Source: Candidatus Bathyarchaeota archaeon (GTDB lineage Archaea > Thermoproteota > Bathyarchaeia > Bathyarchaeales > DTEX01). From it: a DNA stretch of 63,843 nucleotides. Positions 61,347-63,843 of the stretch are shown piece by piece. Both the position numbers and the translations under genes were made by a program. Position 1 is the first letter of the stretch, and every line of letters begins with the position of its first letter. The DNA is taken from contig JAGTQF010000001.1 of assembly GCA_018396655.1 (NCBI GenBank), forward strand, positions 1-63,843, written 5' to 3'. The notes beneath the pieces are model-generated. The model was given only the letters and a program-made list of their open reading frames with translations, was not told the origin of the DNA and searched no databases.

Positions 61347-62086
61347 TTCCCTTCAGCTGCCTGGACTTCCCTAATATACTTCTCAATCTCCTCATCGGTT
61401 AATAGCCTAAACCTTCTAGTCGAGGCTGGAACAATTGCCATCTTAATCCTTGGCTGCTCACCCCTAGCCTGCATTGACTTAAGAAGGCACTTAACACCCA
61501 GCCTTATTGCCTCCTCAAGCGTTAGATCGTCACGATACTCCTCCTTAAGTATATTCTCGGCTGTCTCACGCCCTATCCCTATGGCAACCGCCTTATAAGC
61601 CCTGTATGTTCCACTTGGGTCTGTTGTGAATAGCTGGCTTCCACCTTTATCTACACCAGCGAAGATTATTGAGACTCCGAAGGGTCTCACACCGCCGTGC
61701 TGCGTATACATCTGCTTTATGTCACCGATTCTCTTGGCAACCATCTCAACATCAACCATCTCATCATACATGAGCCTGCTGCTTTGGGCGAATATTCTAG
61801 CCTCATCGATTAATACGCGTGCATCAGAGCTTAAGCCCACAACGGCAGCTCCTATGTGCTCGTCAACCTCATATATCTTCTGGCTGAACTTTGGATTCTG
61901 AAGCTTGGATTCAATCTTCTCCTCAGCGCCTATAACAACACCCTCAGGACACATTATGCCAATTATAGTTGAACCCCTATAAACAGTTTCTAATGCATAT
62001 TCAACTTGAAAGAGGCGGCCATCTGGAGAGAAGACCGTAATCGCCCTATCATATGCTCCTGGAACCGCAAAGACCGACATCCTCAC
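61343..62086 (-). CDS. psmA: Proteasome alpha subunit
   Basis: The 247-residue alpha subunit begins with the gate-forming tail and [20 protein letters not shown], and continues [20 protein letters not shown] and [20 protein letters not shown]. It forms the outer rings of the 20S proteasome. The beta subunit is not in the window. A leader with GAGAGGTGAGG precedes the ATG. It heads the exosome part of the superoperon. Confidence 0.95.
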   Translation of the reverse strand: MRMSVFAVPGAYDRAITVFSPDGRLFQVEYALETVYRGSTIIGIMCPEGVVIGAEEKIESKLQNPKFSQKIYEVDEHIGAAVVGLSSDARVLIDEARIFAQSSRLMYDEMVDVEMVAKRIGDIKQMYTQHGGVRPFGVSIIFAGVDKGGSQLFTTDPSGTYRAYKAVAIGIGRETAENILKEEYRDDLTLEEAIRLGVKCLLKSMQARGEQPRIKMAIVPASTRRFRLLTDEEIEKYIREVQAAEGK

Positions 62087-62179
62087 CTCTCTCCTATAGC
62101 ATCAACACTGAATATTCTTCTCCTTGAGAAGTAAATAGATGAGACTAAAAAACCTTTTGTATAAAAACGCGTCAACTAA

Positions 62180-62428
62180 TCACTTTTCCCTTACTATAGA
62201 GAGGGTTTTTTCAGCTGTTGCCGCGCAGCTCAGCAAGTCATCAATTGTGGAGAGGAATGTTGCCACATTATCACCCTCATATTTTATGACGGTGATTACT
62301 CGGCTGCCCTCAGCTCTGGTCTCTATGAGTAATCCTCTAGGCACCTCTACATTGTCTGGTGATACCGCCCTTGATATGGCCTCAGCCTCATCCCCATTGT
62401 CACATATTAACGTTATTTTTGCCTCCAA
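62180..62428 (-). CDS. Second Pcc1-like (Pcc2-type) KEOPS subunit
   Basis: The 82-residue protein shares the Pcc1 fold pattern. It has an N-terminal strand region, PDNVEVPRGLLIETRAEGSR, then VITVIKYEGDNVATFLSTID, then DLLSCAATAEKTLSIV, which replaces the LRASINSYL helix of true Pcc1. Archaeal Pcc1 paralogues have been reported as a fifth KEOPS subunit equivalent to Gon7, which is the likeliest role. Its start overlaps the RecJ-like gene by 29 bases. Confidence 0.75.
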   Translation of the reverse strand: MEAKITLICDNGDEAEAISRAVSPDNVEVPRGLLIETRAEGSRVITVIKYEGDNVATFLSTIDDLLSCAATAEKTLSIVREK

Positions 62429-63843
62429 TATTCTTCAGCCTCGCCATATACTCTCCAACAAGCGAATTAACGTTCTTCAAAAACATCATCTTCTGCTCAT
62501 ATGGTATTTGAGCGCCGGCCGCTATATCATGTCCACCACCTATACCTGAGCATCTCTCGGCTGCCACACGTATTATTTCGCCCAAATTTAATCCCATCCT
62601 AGCAATCGAATCGTTTGTGCGGGCTGAAACCTTAATGGCCCTCTCGTTTGGTATGAGGGAATAGGCTATTAGGGGTTTTTCGGGTTTAGGTAGGCTTGTC
62701 GAGATTATAGTCGATACCGTGCTTATCACCTTTTCATCAATTTCTCTCTCACCATGCAAGACATAGATGTTCTCCCACTCCTCAATCCGCTCAGGGTTCT
62801 CACCAAGCCACCTAAGATACTTAGTGATTGTCTGCCTATACTCTTCAAGTATTCTCAAAGCCTCCTCATAGGACCTGCCCCTATCGCCCATACATATAGC
62901 TACGCCTAAGCCGGAGGCACCAGTCCTACCAGTCGCATTAAGGAGAAGGGCAAACTCACGGGCATCCCTGAGAGGCGTCCAGGGTTCTTCCTTAACGAGG
63001 ACATAAACCGTGCCGAGAAGGCTTAGTGCGACGTCGCTTCTATAGCCCTGAGAAATCAGATAGTCATGTAAGGCTGAGAATAGCTTACGCTTCTCTTCTT
63101 GGGATAGATCTCTCAGAGCCCTCCACCTATCATTCCTCTTCAACTCAATGTTCAAGCTATTTAGGAAGGCTAGGCTCTTATCCTCCTCACCGCTTATACC
63201 CGGTATATATGGGCCTGTCGTATAGGCTAGGGCCTTATGGATTGGACGCGTCTCCCTACCAAAAAATAACAGGTCTGTCTCAACACTTATGTATCCAGAT
63301 TTAACAGCATCGCTAACAATAATCTCGTTAACGCCTCCAAGTCTCCTATCTTCATACTTATCCTGTAGGTCGCCTAGAGCCCCTATGATGGCGAGATGCG
63401 CTAGGTCAATATTGCTATTACTCATGAACTTGGCCACAAGATATGATATCCCAGCAGAGCTTATCTCCCTCGCTCCATCTATTCCATGAAGGTGTGGATT
63501 GACATGAATGAAGGATTCTTTAGGCTCTCCAATCGGCTGATGGTGGTCGAGTATGATTATGCGCCTATTCCCCACGTTCATGCCTAAAATATCTAGATAT
63601 CCGCTTCCCATATCAGTGAAGACTAGCAGCGCTTCCCCACCACCATAGAGTAGTGCTTCTCGCACAACATTCTCATCCATCCAACGCTCTATCCGGACGC
63701 AAAAGTCCGCTCCGGCTCTAAAGAGGGCCTTGCCCATTATTCCAGCGGCGGATATTCCATCAGCATCCATATGCGAGACTACAAGAATCTTCTTACCACT
63801 ACTAGTAGTATCAAGAATTTCATCAGCCGCCCTTTTAGCCTCA
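62400..63843 (-). CDS. RecJ-like DHH-family phosphoesterase (partial)
   Basis: The frame stays open through the right edge of the window, so the N-terminal residues are missing. Visible from residue 1 of the fragment are EAKRAADEILDTTSSGKKIL, then VVSHMDADG (motif I). These are followed by the DHH triad in IIILDHHQP, FIHVNPHLHG, a DHHA1-like C-terminal domain and SGIGGGHDIAAGAQIP near the end. Archaeal RecJ relatives are single-strand nucleases, some bound to GINS. About 480 residues are present, close to full length. Confidence 0.88.
   Translation of the reverse strand, partial: EAKRAADEILDTTSSGKKILVVSHMDADGISAAGIMGKALFRAGADFCVRIERWMDENVVREALLYGGGEALLVFTDMGSGYLDILGMNVGNRRIIILDHHQPIGEPKESFIHVNPHLHGIDGAREISSAGISYLVAKFMSNSNIDLAHLAIIGALGDLQDKYEDRRLGGVNEIIVSDAVKSGYISVETDLLFFGRETRPIHKALAYTTGPYIPGISGEEDKSLAFLNSLNIELKRNDRWRALRDLSQEEKRKLFSALHDYLISQGYRSDVALSLLGTVYVLVKEEPWTPLRDAREFALLLNATGRTGASGLGVAICMGDRGRSYEEALRILEEYRQTITKYLRWLGENPERIEEWENIYVLHGEREIDEKVISTVSTIISTSLPKPEKPLIAYSLIPNERAIKVSARTNDSIARMGLNLGEIIRVAAERCSGIGGGHDIAAGAQIPYEQKMMFLKNVNSLVGEYMARLKNIGGKNNVNM

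Noticed and set aside
62139..62549. 136-codon plus-strand ORF opposite the Pcc1-like gene
   Set aside because: It is the antisense shadow of two well-supported minus-strand genes.

Overview
The window reads as a chromosomal segment from an archaeon of the TACK group, most plausibly Bathyarchaeia; this is an inference from gene content. It combines a family B DNA polymerase with both PolD subunits, which classical Crenarchaeota lack. RpoB is a single unsplit gene, and RpoA' and RpoA'' are fused into one 1279-residue chain, a trait of Thaumarchaeota-like lineages. It also has Elf1, an Orc1/Cdc6, archaeal lipid synthesis (GGGP synthase), a full archaeal exosome cluster, and C1/F420 genes (Ftr, FmdE-like, EhaR-like, CofD). 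No insertion sequence, integrase or CRISPR array was seen; this is core genome.

Layout. 1-1.2 kb: end of a membrane protein and two intron-containing tRNA genes, tRNA-Ala(CGC) and a tRNA-Tyr(GTA) interrupted by three predicted introns. 1.2-10 kb: small membrane proteins, PolB with an N-terminal PCNA-binding motif, a thiolase-like protein that has lost its catalytic signatures, coupled to a DUF35/HMG-CoA synthase fusion, then a strongly structured intergenic RNA candidate followed by OB-fold and TRAM genes. 10-17 kb: nicotinamidase, UV-damage glycosylase, B12-dependent ribonucleotide reductase, transporter, sugar isomerase-like and PhoU-like genes.

17-23 kb is the replication-origin neighbourhood. 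PolD small subunit and Orc1/Cdc6 sit beside a 714-bp AT-rich spacer with three well-matched origin recognition boxes. Next come a winged-helix-like protein, a membrane-anchored coiled-coil winged-helix protein and an unknown protein, all linked by a recurring GTGATGTCAC-type motif. Within this block lies a 22-bp inverted repeat whose loop carries a 25-nt exact copy of part of the HMG-CoA synthase gene 13 kb away. 22.8-30.2 kb: Elf1, GGGP synthase, PolD large subunit, PurD and an EhaR-like protein.

30-38 kb: a 22-residue lysine-rich peptide, Ftr, a sugar kinase, a KaiC-like ATPase paired with a primase-like (AEP) protein, FmdE-like, an ECF transporter S component, a nitroreductase overlapping CofD, and a PHP phosphoesterase. 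38.5-47 kb: RNA polymerase/L30e/NusA/S12 operon. 47-51.7 kb: radical SAM protein and an SDR-flavoprotein pair, then a candidate C/D box guide RNA.

51.7-63.8 kb (all minus strand): DUF362, FtsY, prefoldin, LX, aIF6, L31e, L39e, PDCD5-like and S19e; then the exosome/proteasome superoperon (YhbY, Rpr2, Pcc1, Brix, L37Ae, Rrp42, Rrp41, Rrp4, SBDS, PsmA), a second Pcc1-like subunit and a RecJ-like DHH protein cut by the window edge. Most genes abut or overlap by a few bases, implying long operons. The most unusual signals are the triple-intron tRNA, the degenerate thiolase with the DUF35-HMGS fusion, the structured RNA at 9181-9396, and the origin block with its embedded gene-fragment hairpin.
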